Source of the DNA: JBOHRN01 sp050732775
GTDB lineage: Bacteria; Gemmatimonadota; Gemmatimonadetes; Longimicrobiales; Longimicrobiaceae
Length of the DNA: 64,000 bases
Assembly (NCBI GenBank): GCA_050732775.1
Contig: JBOHRN010000029.1
Coordinates: forward strand, 1 to 64,000
Direction: 5' to 3'
Positions 1 to 7,737 of the stretch are shown piece after piece (position 1 is the first letter of the stretch; each line of letters starts with the position of its first letter). Position numbers and translations under genes: made by a program. The notes beneath the pieces are model-generated. The model made no database searches, was not told the origin of the DNA, and saw nothing but the letters and a program-made list of their open reading frames with translations.

Positions 1-210
1 CGCCATGACCGAGGATAGCTTTCCCGGCCCCTTCGTGCTGGGCGGGGGCGGGTCGCCGCCTGACCCCGCGCCCGATACACCGCTTGGCCCAACGGAGTCC
101 GCGCCGGAAGAGGTGGAGCAGGACGCCAGCCCGGAAGCCGATTTCCCCGCTTGGCTCGAGGGACCGGGCGAGCCACGAAGGGGCCGGGAAAGCTATCCTC
201 GGTCATGGCG
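1..210. repeat. Perfect 37-bp inverted repeat flanking a 136-bp spacer
   Basis: Bases 1-37 are the exact reverse complement of bases 174-210, with 136 bp between the arms; pairing breaks at 38/173. The left arm touches the window edge, so it may extend further. Each arm carries an ATG reading outward into the spacer (plus strand at 5, minus strand at 207), and both frames begin MTEDSFPGPFV and stay open through the spacer. The plus-frame spacer is an acidic Pro/Gly/Glu-rich stretch, the minus-frame spacer a basic Arg/Pro-rich one. I cannot assign a gene in 1-239. This could be an invertible segment, a hairpin element or a fold-back assembly artefact. Confidence 0.8.
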
Positions 211-239
211 GGAAAGCTACGCCCCCCCGCCCGCCCCTG

Positions 240-902
240 TCAATCGAGCCCGGCTTGGTCGGCCCAGGCGAAACGCCCGAGCAGAGGGACAAAGGTGCAG
301 GAGAGGACACGCTCTTGTTCAAGGGAACCATCCCTGTCTTTGCGGACCATGACCATCTCCTGCATCTCCAGGGAGCCGACCGGAATGAGCATGCGCCCGC
401 CGGGGGCGAGCTGGCCGGTTAGGGCGGCGGGTACGTCGGGGGCGGCGGCGGCCACGATAATTTCGTCAAAGGGGGAGTACTTTCGCCACCCTATAGAGCC
501 GTCGCCCACCAGCAGGGCCACGTTGGAAATTTTGAGCTGGTCCAGTACCCGGCGCGCCCGCAGCGACAGCTCGCGCAGCCGTTCGACGGAGTAAACCCGG
601 TTGGCAAGCCGGGCCAGGAGCGCGGTCTGAAAGCCGGAGCCGGTACCCACCTCCAGGACCTTGTCGGCCGGCTCGATCTCCAGCAGCTGGAGCGAGAGCG
701 CCTGCAGAGACGGCTGCGAAGCGGTCTGGCCCATGCCGATGGGCACGGGAGCGTCCTGGTACGCCCGGTGCCGGACCGAGTCGGGGAGAAAGAGGTGGCG
801 GGGGGTGAGGTCGAACGCCTGCAGGACGGCGAGATCGTTCACTCCCCGCTGGCGGAGCTGGTCGATCAAACCCCTCCGGCTCGCCTCGTGCCTGGCACTC
901 AC
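240..902 (-). CDS. pcm: Protein-L-isoaspartate O-methyltransferase
   Basis: Repairs isoaspartyl residues in aged proteins by SAM-dependent carboxyl methylation, in the cytoplasm. The product is 220 aa, normal for PIMT. Visible family features are the N-terminal region LIDQLRQRGV, the active-site loop IGMGQTASQPS and the SAM-binding motif I VLEVGTGSGFQTALLA. The GTG start at 902 was chosen because it overlaps the surE stop as GTGA; the open frame runs 50 codons further upstream but into surE, with an unrelated Arg-rich sequence. It is the last gene of the der-plsY-gpsA-merR-surE-pcm run; surE-pcm adjacency is a widely conserved stress-survival pairing. Confidence 0.95.
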   Translation of the reverse strand: MSARHEASRRGLIDQLRQRGVNDLAVLQAFDLTPRHLFLPDSVRHRAYQDAPVPIGMGQTASQPSLQALSLQLLEIEPADKVLEVGTGSGFQTALLARLANRVYSVERLRELSLRARRVLDQLKISNVALLVGDGSIGWRKYSPFDEIIVAAAAPDVPAALTGQLAPGGRMLIPVGSLEMQEMVMVRKDRDGSLEQERVLSCTFVPLLGRFAWADQAGLD

Positions 903-1651
903 GTGCTCAGCCCCCAAGCGGCCACGTCGCTCAGCAGGTCGTGATTGGTGAGGTCCAGGTGGAGCGGGGTCACTGATACGTACCCGTCCTCCACGGCGCG
1001 GAAGTCGGTGCCTTCCTCCCCCGACCACTTCACCCCACCGCCGCCGATCCAAAAATACTCCCGGCCGCTCGGGTCGGTGGCCCGGGTCAGAGAATCGGTG
1101 TACACCCGCCGGGCCAGCCGGGTAACCTTGACCCCGCGTACCTCGCCGGGCCGGACCGCGGGCAGGTTCACGTTCAGGAGGGTCTCCGGCGGGAAGTCGT
1201 CGCGCTTCACGAGTTGGGCCAGGAGCCGTTCCAGGAGCGGGGCGAAGCCGGGTATGTCCGCTTCCGGATCGGCCCCGGCGTAGGAGATCGCCAGCGCCGG
1301 AATGCCCAGTACGGTGGCCTCCATCGCGCCGGCCACGGTGCCCGAGTAGAGTACGTCCTCGCCCATGTTGGGGCCGTGGTTGACGCCCGAGAGGACCACG
1401 TCGGGCCGCGTCTCGACCAGGGCGCCCACGGCGAGGGCCACGCAGTCGGTGGGGGTGCCGTCCACGGTTTGGACCCCGGCACCGACGGCGCGCCTGCGCA
1501 GAGGGAAGTGCATGGTGAGGGAGTGGCTGCTCGCGCTCTGCTCACGGTCGGGAGCCACTATGCGCACCTCTCCCAGGGAGCGCGCCACCGCAGCCAGCAC
1601 TTCCAGTCCGCGGGCCAGGTAGCCGTCGTCGTTGGTGCAGAGGATGAGCAT
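899..1651 (-). CDS. surE: 5'/3'-nucleotidase SurE
   Basis: Survival protein SurE, a metal-dependent nucleoside monophosphatase. The 250-aa product opens with the family signature TNDDGYLARGL, whose paired Asp residues bind the metal, and carries the second conserved block SGVNHGPNMGEDVLYSGTV around residues 88-106. ATG at 1651 shares one base with the stop of the MerR gene (TGATG); a TTG one codon upstream is less likely. The 3' end overlaps pcm by four bases. Length and motifs fit the family throughout, with no sign of damage. Confidence 0.96.
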   Translation of the reverse strand: MLILCTNDDGYLARGLEVLAAVARSLGEVRIVAPDREQSASSHSLTMHFPLRRRAVGAGVQTVDGTPTDCVALAVGALVETRPDVVLSGVNHGPNMGEDVLYSGTVAGAMEATVLGIPALAISYAGADPEADIPGFAPLLERLLAQLVKRDDFPPETLLNVNLPAVRPGEVRGVKVTRLARRVYTDSLTRATDPSGREYFWIGGGGVKWSGEEGTDFRAVEDGYVSVTPLHLDLTNHDLLSDVAAWGLST

Positions 1652-2010
1652 CAAGCGGGGTCCAGCAGGTCGCGGAGCCGCTCCAGCTCCTCGCGCACCG
1701 AGCCGAGCAGGTGACGCCGCCGCGCCTCGCCCGTGGGCGCGCCGCTCGTTCCTTCGCCCTCTCTCTCCGCGAGCTTCCGGCGCGCCCCGTCAACGGTGTA
1801 ACCCTGGTCGTGAACCAGCTGGTGGATGCGGCCGATCAGCTCGATCTCCTCTTCGCGGTAGATGCGTTTTCCAGAGCGGTTCTTGGCCGGTGATAGCCGC
1901 TCGAAGCGGGTCTCCCAGTAGCGCAGGACGTGGGGCTTGACGCCGAGGCGTTCGCACACCTCGCCGATGGTGTAAAAGTCGCGGCGGCGGCCCTGCGGAT
2001 TCAGTGCCAC
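1651..2010 (-). CDS. MerR-family transcriptional regulator
   Basis: A 119-aa DNA-binding protein. Residues 12-80 form a MerR-type winged helix-turn-helix: FYTIGEVCERLGVKPHVLRYW, then the wing with GKRIYREEEIELI. The remainder, rich in Arg and Glu (REELERLRDLL), is probably a short dimerisation helix. There is no effector domain and no Cys cluster, so it is not a metal sensor of the MerR/CueR/SoxR type; short MerR proteins of this shape are common in Gemmatimonadota and Deltaproteobacteria. GTG at 2010 overlaps the end of gpsA by 10 bases. Target unknown; its place in an operon with lipid and repair genes does not reveal one. Confidence 0.88.
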   Translation of the reverse strand: MALNPQGRRRDFYTIGEVCERLGVKPHVLRYWETRFERLSPAKNRSGKRIYREEEIELIGRIHQLVHDQGYTVDGARRKLAEREGEGTSGAPTGEARRRHLLGSVREELERLRDLLDPA

Positions 2011-3014
2011 TGTTCGGACCTGGGTTCGCGGGTCATCAGCTCCCCCGCGGCGGCGCGGGGGTCTTTGCCTTCGAAAAGGAGGGCGTGGACTTCTTCCACC
2101 ACCGGCATCTCCACCCCGGCGCGGTGGGCCAGAGCGCGGGCCGAGGTGGTGGTGCGTACCCCTTCGGCCACTTCGGACATCCCCGCCAGGATCTCTTCCA
2201 GGGTGCGGCCCCGGCCCAGCTCCAACCCTACCCGCCGGTTGCGGCTCAGGTCGCCGGTAGAGGTGAGGATGAGATCGCCCATGCCCGCGAGTCCGGAGAA
2301 GGTCATGGGGTCGGCGCCTAGCGCCACGCCGAGCCGGGTCATCTCGGCCAGCCCGCGGGTGATGAGCGCGGCCCTGGCGCCCGCTCCCAGCTCCAATCCG
2401 TCCACCACCCCGGCGGCGATGGCCATAACGTTCTTGAGGGCCCCGCCCAACTCCACCCCGCGCGCGTCCGGGTTGGTGTACACCCGGAAGTACCCGGTCT
2501 GAAAGAGACGCTGGGTCCGGGCGGCGCGCCCGGCGTCACGCGAACCGACCGACACGGCGGTGGGCGAGCCGCGGGCCACCTCGAGCGCGAAGCTGGGACC
2601 GGAGAGGAAGCACGCCCGCTCTGCGGCTTGGGGCGAAATTACGTCTCCGATCACTCCTTGCATAGTCATCAGGGTCTCATTCTCGATGCCCTTGGTGGCG
2701 CTGACAATGAGGGCGTCCTTCCCGATCAGCCCGTGAGCCCCTTCGAGCACCGAGCGGGTCACGTGCGACGGGCTCACCAGGAGGACCGCCCCGGCGCCGC
2801 CGAGGGCATCGGCGAAGTCGTCAGTGGCGGCGAGCCGGGGGTCCAACTCGGGTTCGGTCAGGTAGCGCGGGTTGCGGTGGTGGCGGTTGATGCCCTGGGC
2901 CACCTCCGGTTCGTATGACCAGAGCACGGTCTCGACCCCCTTGCGGGCCAGCAGGTCGGCCAAGGCCGTGCCCCAGCTGCCAGCCCCCAACACGGCCACG
3001 CGCGGCTCGCTCAC
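2001..3014 (-). CDS. gpsA: Glycerol-3-phosphate dehydrogenase (NAD(P)+)
   Basis: Reduces dihydroxyacetone phosphate to sn-glycerol 3-phosphate for phospholipid synthesis. The 337-aa product starts with the dinucleotide-binding motif VAVLGAGSWGTALA and contains the substrate region GGALKNVMAIAAG with the conserved Lys, followed by NTRAALITRGLAEM-like sequence (here ARAALITRGLAEMTRLG). GTG at 3014 overlaps the plsY stop as GTGA. The neighbour plsY uses glycerol 3-phosphate as acceptor, so the two adjacent genes perform consecutive steps of membrane lipid synthesis. Confidence 0.97.
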   Translation of the reverse strand: MSEPRVAVLGAGSWGTALADLLARKGVETVLWSYEPEVAQGINRHHRNPRYLTEPELDPRLAATDDFADALGGAGAVLLVSPSHVTRSVLEGAHGLIGKDALIVSATKGIENETLMTMQGVIGDVISPQAAERACFLSGPSFALEVARGSPTAVSVGSRDAGRAARTQRLFQTGYFRVYTNPDARGVELGGALKNVMAIAAGVVDGLELGAGARAALITRGLAEMTRLGVALGADPMTFSGLAGMGDLILTSTGDLSRNRRVGLELGRGRTLEEILAGMSEVAEGVRTTTSARALAHRAGVEMPVVEEVHALLFEGKDPRAAAGELMTREPRSEQWH

Positions 3015-3610
3015 TCCTCACCCGTTCCGGTCACGGTCAGCTCTTCTCCTCTCAGCAGGCGACGGATGTTCTCCCGGTGGGCGTAGACCACCAGAGCGGC
3101 AACGGCCGCCCCAAAAGCCACCAACGCCGGTCTCCGGTCGACGACCAGCAACGCCGGCACCAGGAAGGTAGCTCCCGCGATGGAGGCCAGAGACATCGTC
3201 CGCCGCCACACCAGCACCCCACCCCACACCAGCAGAGCCATGCCCACCGCCAGCGGAGACAGTGCAACGAACACGCCGGTGGCTGTTGCCACCCCCTTGC
3301 CACCCTTGAAGCCGAGAAAGAGGGGGAATACGTGGCCGGTCACTGCCGCGGCACCGTACGCTAGCGCCCACTCCCACCCTCCCGCCCCGTCCCAGAAGGG
3401 GAAGAACCAAGTGGGCAAGAACCCCTTGGCCAGGTCGAACAAGAGAACCGGTAGCGCCAAGCCGGGGCCGAGCACCCGAAAGGCGTTGGTGGCGCCGAGG
3501 TTGCCGCTGCCGTGCTGGCGCAGATCGACGCCCCGTAACCACCTGCCCGCCAAGTAGCTGGCGGGGACGGCGCCGAAGAGGTAGGCGGCGAGAAGAAGCG
3601 CAAAGGTCAC
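3011..3610 (-). CDS. plsY: Acyl-phosphate:glycerol-3-phosphate acyltransferase
   Basis: Membrane enzyme that transfers an acyl group from acyl phosphate to glycerol 3-phosphate, the first step of phosphatidic acid synthesis. The 199-aa product has several hydrophobic segments and the family motifs GSGNLGATNAFRVLG and KGGKGVATATGVF. GTG at 3610 overlaps the der stop as GTGA; the longer frame to 3661 adds residues encoded inside der and is not needed, since about 200 aa is standard. The C-terminal tail is charged (RRLLRGEE). Confidence 0.96.
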   Translation of the reverse strand: MTFALLLAAYLFGAVPASYLAGRWLRGVDLRQHGSGNLGATNAFRVLGPGLALPVLLFDLAKGFLPTWFFPFWDGAGGWEWALAYGAAAVTGHVFPLFLGFKGGKGVATATGVFVALSPLAVGMALLVWGGVLVWRRTMSLASIAGATFLVPALLVVDRRPALVAFGAAVAALVVYAHRENIRRLLRGEELTVTGTGEE

Positions 3611-4926
3611 CGCGCCCGCCTCTTCAAACCGATACGGATGGGGACCCCCCGGAAACCCCACCTCTCCCGGAATCCGCGGCGCAGGTAACGAAGGTAGTTC
3701 TCCGGTACCCCCTCCGGTAGGTTACTCCAGAGCACGAAGGTGGGGGGCGTGGTCCCGGCTTGGGTGGCGTAGAGGAGCCGGACCTCTTTGCCCAAGTGGT
3801 GGGGCGGCCGGTTGCGGGCAACCAGCTCTCGCACCGCCTGGTTGACCTCGTGGGTGGGTACGCGGGAGCGGCGGTGCTCGTCGACCTCCAGCACCAAGGA
3901 CAAAACGGCGTGGACCCGCTGTCCGGTGAGGGCGCTGGTAAAAATGATCGGCACCCACTCCAGAAAGGGGACCCGCTCCCGCAGCTCCTTTTCGTACCTC
4001 GGAGCGGTCATGGTGTCCTTGGCCACCAGGTCCCACTTGTTGGCGACTACCACTAGCCCGCACCCTGCCTTCCACGCCTTGTTGGCCACCCGGAAGTCCT
4101 GGCGGCCTGGTGAGTGGGTGGCGTCGAGTAGAAGGGCGCAGACATCTGCCCGCTCGATCGCCCTTTCGGCGCGCAGCGCGCTGTAGTACTCGACCTGCTC
4201 GCGGGCGCGGGCCTGGCGGCGCAGCCCGGCCGTGTCGACGAAGATGAGGGTGCGGCCGTGGTAGCGGAAGCGGGTATCGATGGCGTCGCGGGTGGTGCCG
4301 GCGGTCTCGGAGACCACCAGCCGCTCTTCGCCCAGGAGCCGGTTCACCAAACTCGACTTGCCCACGTTCGGCTTGCCGATCACCGCCACCCGCGACGCCT
4401 CGGGGTCTTCCTCTTCCGCAACTTCGGGGAGGCGGGAGAGGGTGGCGTCGAGTACGTCGCCGCTCCCCTTACCCGAAAGCGAGCTGACCGGGAGCGGCTC
4501 GCCCAGCCCCAGCTGCCAGAAGTCGTGGTGAGCCACCGCCAGGGGCGAGCCCAGGTCGTCCACCTTGTTGACCACCAGCACGGCCGGTCGGCCGGAGCCA
4601 CGCAGGTGATCGGCGATGCTGTAGTCCAGCGGGTGAGGTCCGGCCTTGCCGTCGACGATCTGTACCACCACGTCGGCCTCTTCGATGGCGGTCAGGACTT
4701 GTTGGCGGACCAACCGGTCCATCGGCTCGTCCGGCTGGTCGATGAGTCCGCCCGTATCCACCAAGTAGAAGTCGCGGCCCGCCCACTCGGCGCGCGCGAA
4801 GTTCCGGTCACGGGTCACCCCCGGGCGGTTTTCCACGATGGCGAGACGCCGGCCCAGCACCCGGTTGAAAAAGGTGGATTTGCCCACGTTGGGACGGCCG
4901 ACCACCGCGACCACGGGAAGTGACAA
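3607..4926 (-). CDS. der: Ribosome assembly GTPase Der (EngA)
   Basis: Double GTPase needed for 50S subunit maturation. Two G domains are visible, with P-loops GRPNVGKST and GKPNVGKSS, then NKVD and NKWD guanine-specificity motifs, and a C-terminal KH-like domain with a basic end. The frame stays open to a GTG at 4971, but a likely extended -10 promoter lies at 4962-4967, which would put that codon upstream of the transcript. The TTG at 4926 gives the typical start MSLPVVAVVGRPNVGKS and a 439-aa protein of normal length. No clear Shine-Dalgarno precedes it. First gene of the der-plsY-gpsA-merR-surE-pcm operon. Confidence 0.94.
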   Translation of the reverse strand: MSLPVVAVVGRPNVGKSTFFNRVLGRRLAIVENRPGVTRDRNFARAEWAGRDFYLVDTGGLIDQPDEPMDRLVRQQVLTAIEEADVVVQIVDGKAGPHPLDYSIADHLRGSGRPAVLVVNKVDDLGSPLAVAHHDFWQLGLGEPLPVSSLSGKGSGDVLDATLSRLPEVAEEEDPEASRVAVIGKPNVGKSSLVNRLLGEERLVVSETAGTTRDAIDTRFRYHGRTLIFVDTAGLRRQARAREQVEYYSALRAERAIERADVCALLLDATHSPGRQDFRVANKAWKAGCGLVVVANKWDLVAKDTMTAPRYEKELRERVPFLEWVPIIFTSALTGQRVHAVLSLVLEVDEHRRSRVPTHEVNQAVRELVARNRPPHHLGKEVRLLYATQAGTTPPTFVLWSNLPEGVPENYLRYLRRGFRERWGFRGVPIRIGLKRRAR

Positions 4927-4961
4927 GGCAGGAAGGTGACTGTTATTTCGGGACCGGGCGG

Positions 4962-4990
4962 ATGATAACACCGAGACCGGCTCAGACCAA
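4962..4990 (-). promoter_or_regulatory. Putative sigma-70 promoter of the der operon
   Basis: On the minus strand a TTGGTC box (4985-4990) is separated by 17 nt from TATCAT (4962-4967), the latter preceded by TG one base upstream (extended -10). The -35 match is poor (3 of 6), so the call rests on the -10, the spacing and the position just beyond the terminator that closes the TPR gene. Predicted transcript start is near 4955, about 30 nt before the TTG of der. Confidence 0.5.
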
Positions 4991-4994
4991 GGTG

Positions 4995-5036
4995 AAAAAA
5001 ACCGGGGGGACGATCGCCAGCTGGTATCGCCCCCCG
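4995..5036 (-). terminator. Rho-independent terminator after the TPR lipoprotein gene
   Basis: Read on the minus strand, the arms at 5026-5036 and 5003-5014 pair over about 11 bp (CGGGGGGCGAT with ATCGTCCCCCCG, one bulged base), with an 11-nt loop, then a GG and a run of seven T (A-run 4995-5001 on plus). It lies 30 bases past the TPR stop and ahead of the der promoter, so it cleanly separates the two units. Confidence 0.88.
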
Positions 5037-5065
5037 TTGCTTACCGAACGGTATGGACTACCCGA

Positions 5066-6499
5066 TCACTCCACCACCTGGTACCCGTATCCGGTAGCCG
5101 GCACCTGCCCTCGGAACACCACCTCAAAAGGAACTGCCGTGTCTTCGGCCGGGGCTGACACGGTGACCGTCTCGGTGCCGATGGCCGAGCCGTCCGCGTA
5201 AAAAGTGAAGCGGAGCCGCACCGGGGTGCCCTCGGCCGCCGCGTTTCCCACCACCTCCCCTTCTACCGTGGACTCTTCCTCGCCGGGGCGGAGCCGCAGA
5301 TCGCGGAGGTGCACCGCGAACGCCTCATTGGCCCGTAGCACCCGCAGCGCCTCCCGGTTCTGCTCGAGCTCCCGGTAGGCGCGGGCTAAGATCAGGTTGG
5401 CGCTTTCGTTGGCCGGGTCCAACTCGGCCAGCCGCTCGCCGATGGGGATCATCTCCCGGTACCTATCGCGCGCGTAGAGGGAGTTCTCCCAGTTGTACCA
5501 GGCGTCCCGGTTGTGCGGATTGGCCTCGGTTACCCGTTCAAAAGCGCTGGCGGCCAGTTCGTACTCCTCGGCTTGGAAGAGAGATACCCCCAGCCGGAAG
5601 AGGGCGAGTTCGTCGAGCGCAGGGTCGGCCAGCACTTCGTCGAAGAGGGCACGGGCCTCACCCTGCTTGCCCTGCCGGGCCAGAGCCACCGCCAAGTTGC
5701 TCTTGGCCTCGATATCTTGCGGGTTATCCTCCACGTAACCGCGGTAGAACTCCTCGGCCTCGGCAAAGCGTTCGGTAAAGATGAGCAGGTTCCCCAGGTT
5801 GGCGAGGACTTCGGCCTTGGTCTCGGCCCGGGCCTCTGCCTCCTCCTCGCTCAACTCCCGGACGGGTTGCCGCTCGGCCGCCGCGAGCGCCTCCTGGTAC
5901 ATGTCCGTGGCCCGCTCCACGTCACCTGCCTGGGTATGGACGATGGCGAGGTTCTGGTAAGATTCCGGGCGCTTGTCGTAGATCAGGTTGGCGTTCGTCC
6001 ACGCCCGGACGGCGGCGTCGGCGTCGCCGGCGTTGTACTGCTCGGCTCCCTGATTGAAGGCGTTGACCCACGCCTGCTCGCGGGCGGGGTCTACGTCCAG
6101 TTCGTACGCGGGGTAGATCTCGACCGCCCGGGTGAACATGCTATCGGCGCCCTGGTAGTCGCGGAGCCCCGCGTAGGCGAGCCCGGCGCCGTAGTAGTGG
6201 ATGGGGTTCCCCGGCTCGGCTTCGATACCCGCGAGAGATTCGCTCAGGGCCATCTGGTAGCGGGCAGGGGCCTCGGCGCTCTCCTCTCGCTCGAGGGCCT
6301 GGCCCTGGGTCACGCCCAGGAGTGCCTTGACCGAGTACTCGGTCTCGCTGGGCGGGGTGCCGGGTGGGTACTCCTCTCCGGTCACCGGGTTGGTCTGGGG
6401 CCCGGCCGGCGCCGCTCCTACCCCGGTGCCGGCGGCGCAAGCGGCCGACAAGGCGGTAACTGCCAGCGTACACGCCACTCCGAAGCGAAATTTGCTCAT
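5066..6499 (-). CDS. TPR-repeat lipoprotein with C-terminal FxLYD-like domain
   Basis: A 477-aa predicted exported protein. The N-terminus has a basic, hydrophobic leader ending in ALSAAC, a near-lipobox, so lipid anchoring at Cys21 is likely. Residues about 75-400 are tetratricopeptide repeats (for example NPIHYYGAGLAYAGLRDYQGA and KSNLAVALARQGKQGEARAL), which scaffold protein-protein contacts. The last ~85 residues form a beta-rich FxLYD/Ig-like domain beginning VHLRDLRLRPGEE. ATG at 6499 follows a GGAG Shine-Dalgarno 7 nt upstream; the longer frame to 6682 is spurious. Single-gene unit ended by a strong terminator. Partner unknown. Confidence 0.85.
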   Translation of the reverse strand: MSKFRFGVACTLAVTALSAACAAGTGVGAAPAGPQTNPVTGEEYPPGTPPSETEYSVKALLGVTQGQALEREESAEAPARYQMALSESLAGIEAEPGNPIHYYGAGLAYAGLRDYQGADSMFTRAVEIYPAYELDVDPAREQAWVNAFNQGAEQYNAGDADAAVRAWTNANLIYDKRPESYQNLAIVHTQAGDVERATDMYQEALAAAERQPVRELSEEEAEARAETKAEVLANLGNLLIFTERFAEAEEFYRGYVEDNPQDIEAKSNLAVALARQGKQGEARALFDEVLADPALDELALFRLGVSLFQAEEYELAASAFERVTEANPHNRDAWYNWENSLYARDRYREMIPIGERLAELDPANESANLILARAYRELEQNREALRVLRANEAFAVHLRDLRLRPGEEESTVEGEVVGNAAAEGTPVRLRFTFYADGSAIGTETVTVSAPAEDTAVPFEVVFRGQVPATGYGYQVVE

Positions 6500-6569
6500 C
6501 CCATTTCTCCGTTGAAGGGTTTCGGTGCCCTGGTGGGGTACCGTTGCAAAAATCCCTCCAGGCGTCCGG

Positions 6570-7736
6570 TTAGGCAACACCGTCGGCCAGGAGGGCACGG
6601 TAGACCTCGAGCGGAGAGAGCCCGAGCGCCTCTCCCGCCCGTGCCACGTCGTCATACTCCGGTTTGGACCAAGTAGTACCATCAGGGCGGGTGGATCGTT
6701 TCACCCGGACCTTCTGCCCCCGCCACTCGATGGTCTCTGCTCGGCGCGGGAGCGAGGACCGCTCCACCTGCCACCAACGAGCCCCCAGCGTGGAGCTATG
6801 CGCGAAAAGGGCGGCCCGCACCCCCTCCCCCGCCTCCGGGCGGGCGAGCGCCTCGAGGCGGAAACCGGGCCTCCCCTTCTTCATCTGCACGGGGGTAACG
6901 GTAACGTCCAGGGCGCCGGCAACGCTTAACCCCTCCACCAGCGGCGGCAAGTATTCGGGCGACATGTCGTCAATATCGGCTTGTATGATCAGCAACCGCT
7001 CGCTCTCTACCGGGCCCCCGGCCTCGGCGGCGATCAGCCGCAGGCAGTTGGGCCGCCCTTCATGGTTCCGGCTACCCGCCCCGAAGCCGGTGGCCCGGGG
7101 CGTAAAGCTCGGCGGCGGGGGAGAGCCGCCGGTAAGGGCCTTGAGGATGGCGGCGCCGGTGGGCGTGGTACGCTCCCCCTCCAACTCCGGGTCGTCGCGT
7201 ACCTCGACCCCCTCTAGCAGCTTGAGCACCGCGGGTGGGGGTAGCGGAAAATCGCCGTGCTCCATCTTCGCCCAGCCCCGGCCCAGCGCCACCGGCCGGG
7301 TGTGAAAGCGCTCGAAGCCGAGTTGGTGACAGCCGGCCACGGAGCCGAGCACGTCTATGATGGCGTCCAAGGCGCCGACCTCGTGGAAGTGGACCTTGTC
7401 CGGGCTGGTGCCGTGAACCGTGGCCTCGGCCTCGGCCAGCAGGCGGAAGGCCGCGGTGGCTGTCTCCTTGGCGTGGGTGGGAGCCGTGCTTCGGTCGATG
7501 ATCTCTAGCACGTCCGCTAGCTGGCGGTGGGTCTCTTGGGGGGGTAGGTCGAGTTCTACCCGGGTACACGCCACCCCAGCCCGGTCGGTACTGCCAACCC
7601 GGACCTCTACCGGCCCGAGTTTGAGGTCTCGCACAAAGTCGCGCAGCCAACCGGCCGGGAGCCCGAGGTCCACCAGGGCGGCGAGAGTCATGTCGCCGCT
7701 GATGCCGCTAAACGGGTCAAAGATCAGAGTACGCAT
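6570..7736 (-). CDS. larC: Nickel-pincer cofactor biosynthesis protein LarC
   Basis: LarC (former DUF111) inserts nickel, CTP-dependently, into the pyridinium dithiocarboxylate cofactor of lactate racemase and related enzymes. The 388-aa product begins MRTLIFDPFSGISGDM, typical of the family, with the conserved HFHEVGALDAIIDVLG block around residue 125 and PTGAAILKAL further on. ATG at 7736 follows the purH stop by one base. In Lactobacillus the gene is read through a programmed frameshift; here it is one uninterrupted frame. No larA, larB or larE is visible, so the client enzyme cannot be named. Confidence 0.92.
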   Translation of the reverse strand: MRTLIFDPFSGISGDMTLAALVDLGLPAGWLRDFVRDLKLGPVEVRVGSTDRAGVACTRVELDLPPQETHRQLADVLEIIDRSTAPTHAKETATAAFRLLAEAEATVHGTSPDKVHFHEVGALDAIIDVLGSVAGCHQLGFERFHTRPVALGRGWAKMEHGDFPLPPPAVLKLLEGVEVRDDPELEGERTTPTGAAILKALTGGSPPPPSFTPRATGFGAGSRNHEGRPNCLRLIAAEAGGPVESERLLIIQADIDDMSPEYLPPLVEGLSVAGALDVTVTPVQMKKGRPGFRLEALARPEAGEGVRAALFAHSSTLGARWWQVERSSLPRRAETIEWRGQKVRVKRSTRPDGTTWSKPEYDDVARAGEALGLSPLEVYRALLADGVA

Positions 7737-7737
7737 C

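Noticed and set aside
5513..6676. 387-codon plus-strand open frame opposite the TPR lipoprotein gene
   Set aside because: Antisense shadow of a GC-rich gene; no motifs, no ribosome site, composition Gly/Val/Leu-rich as expected from reverse-strand codon bias.
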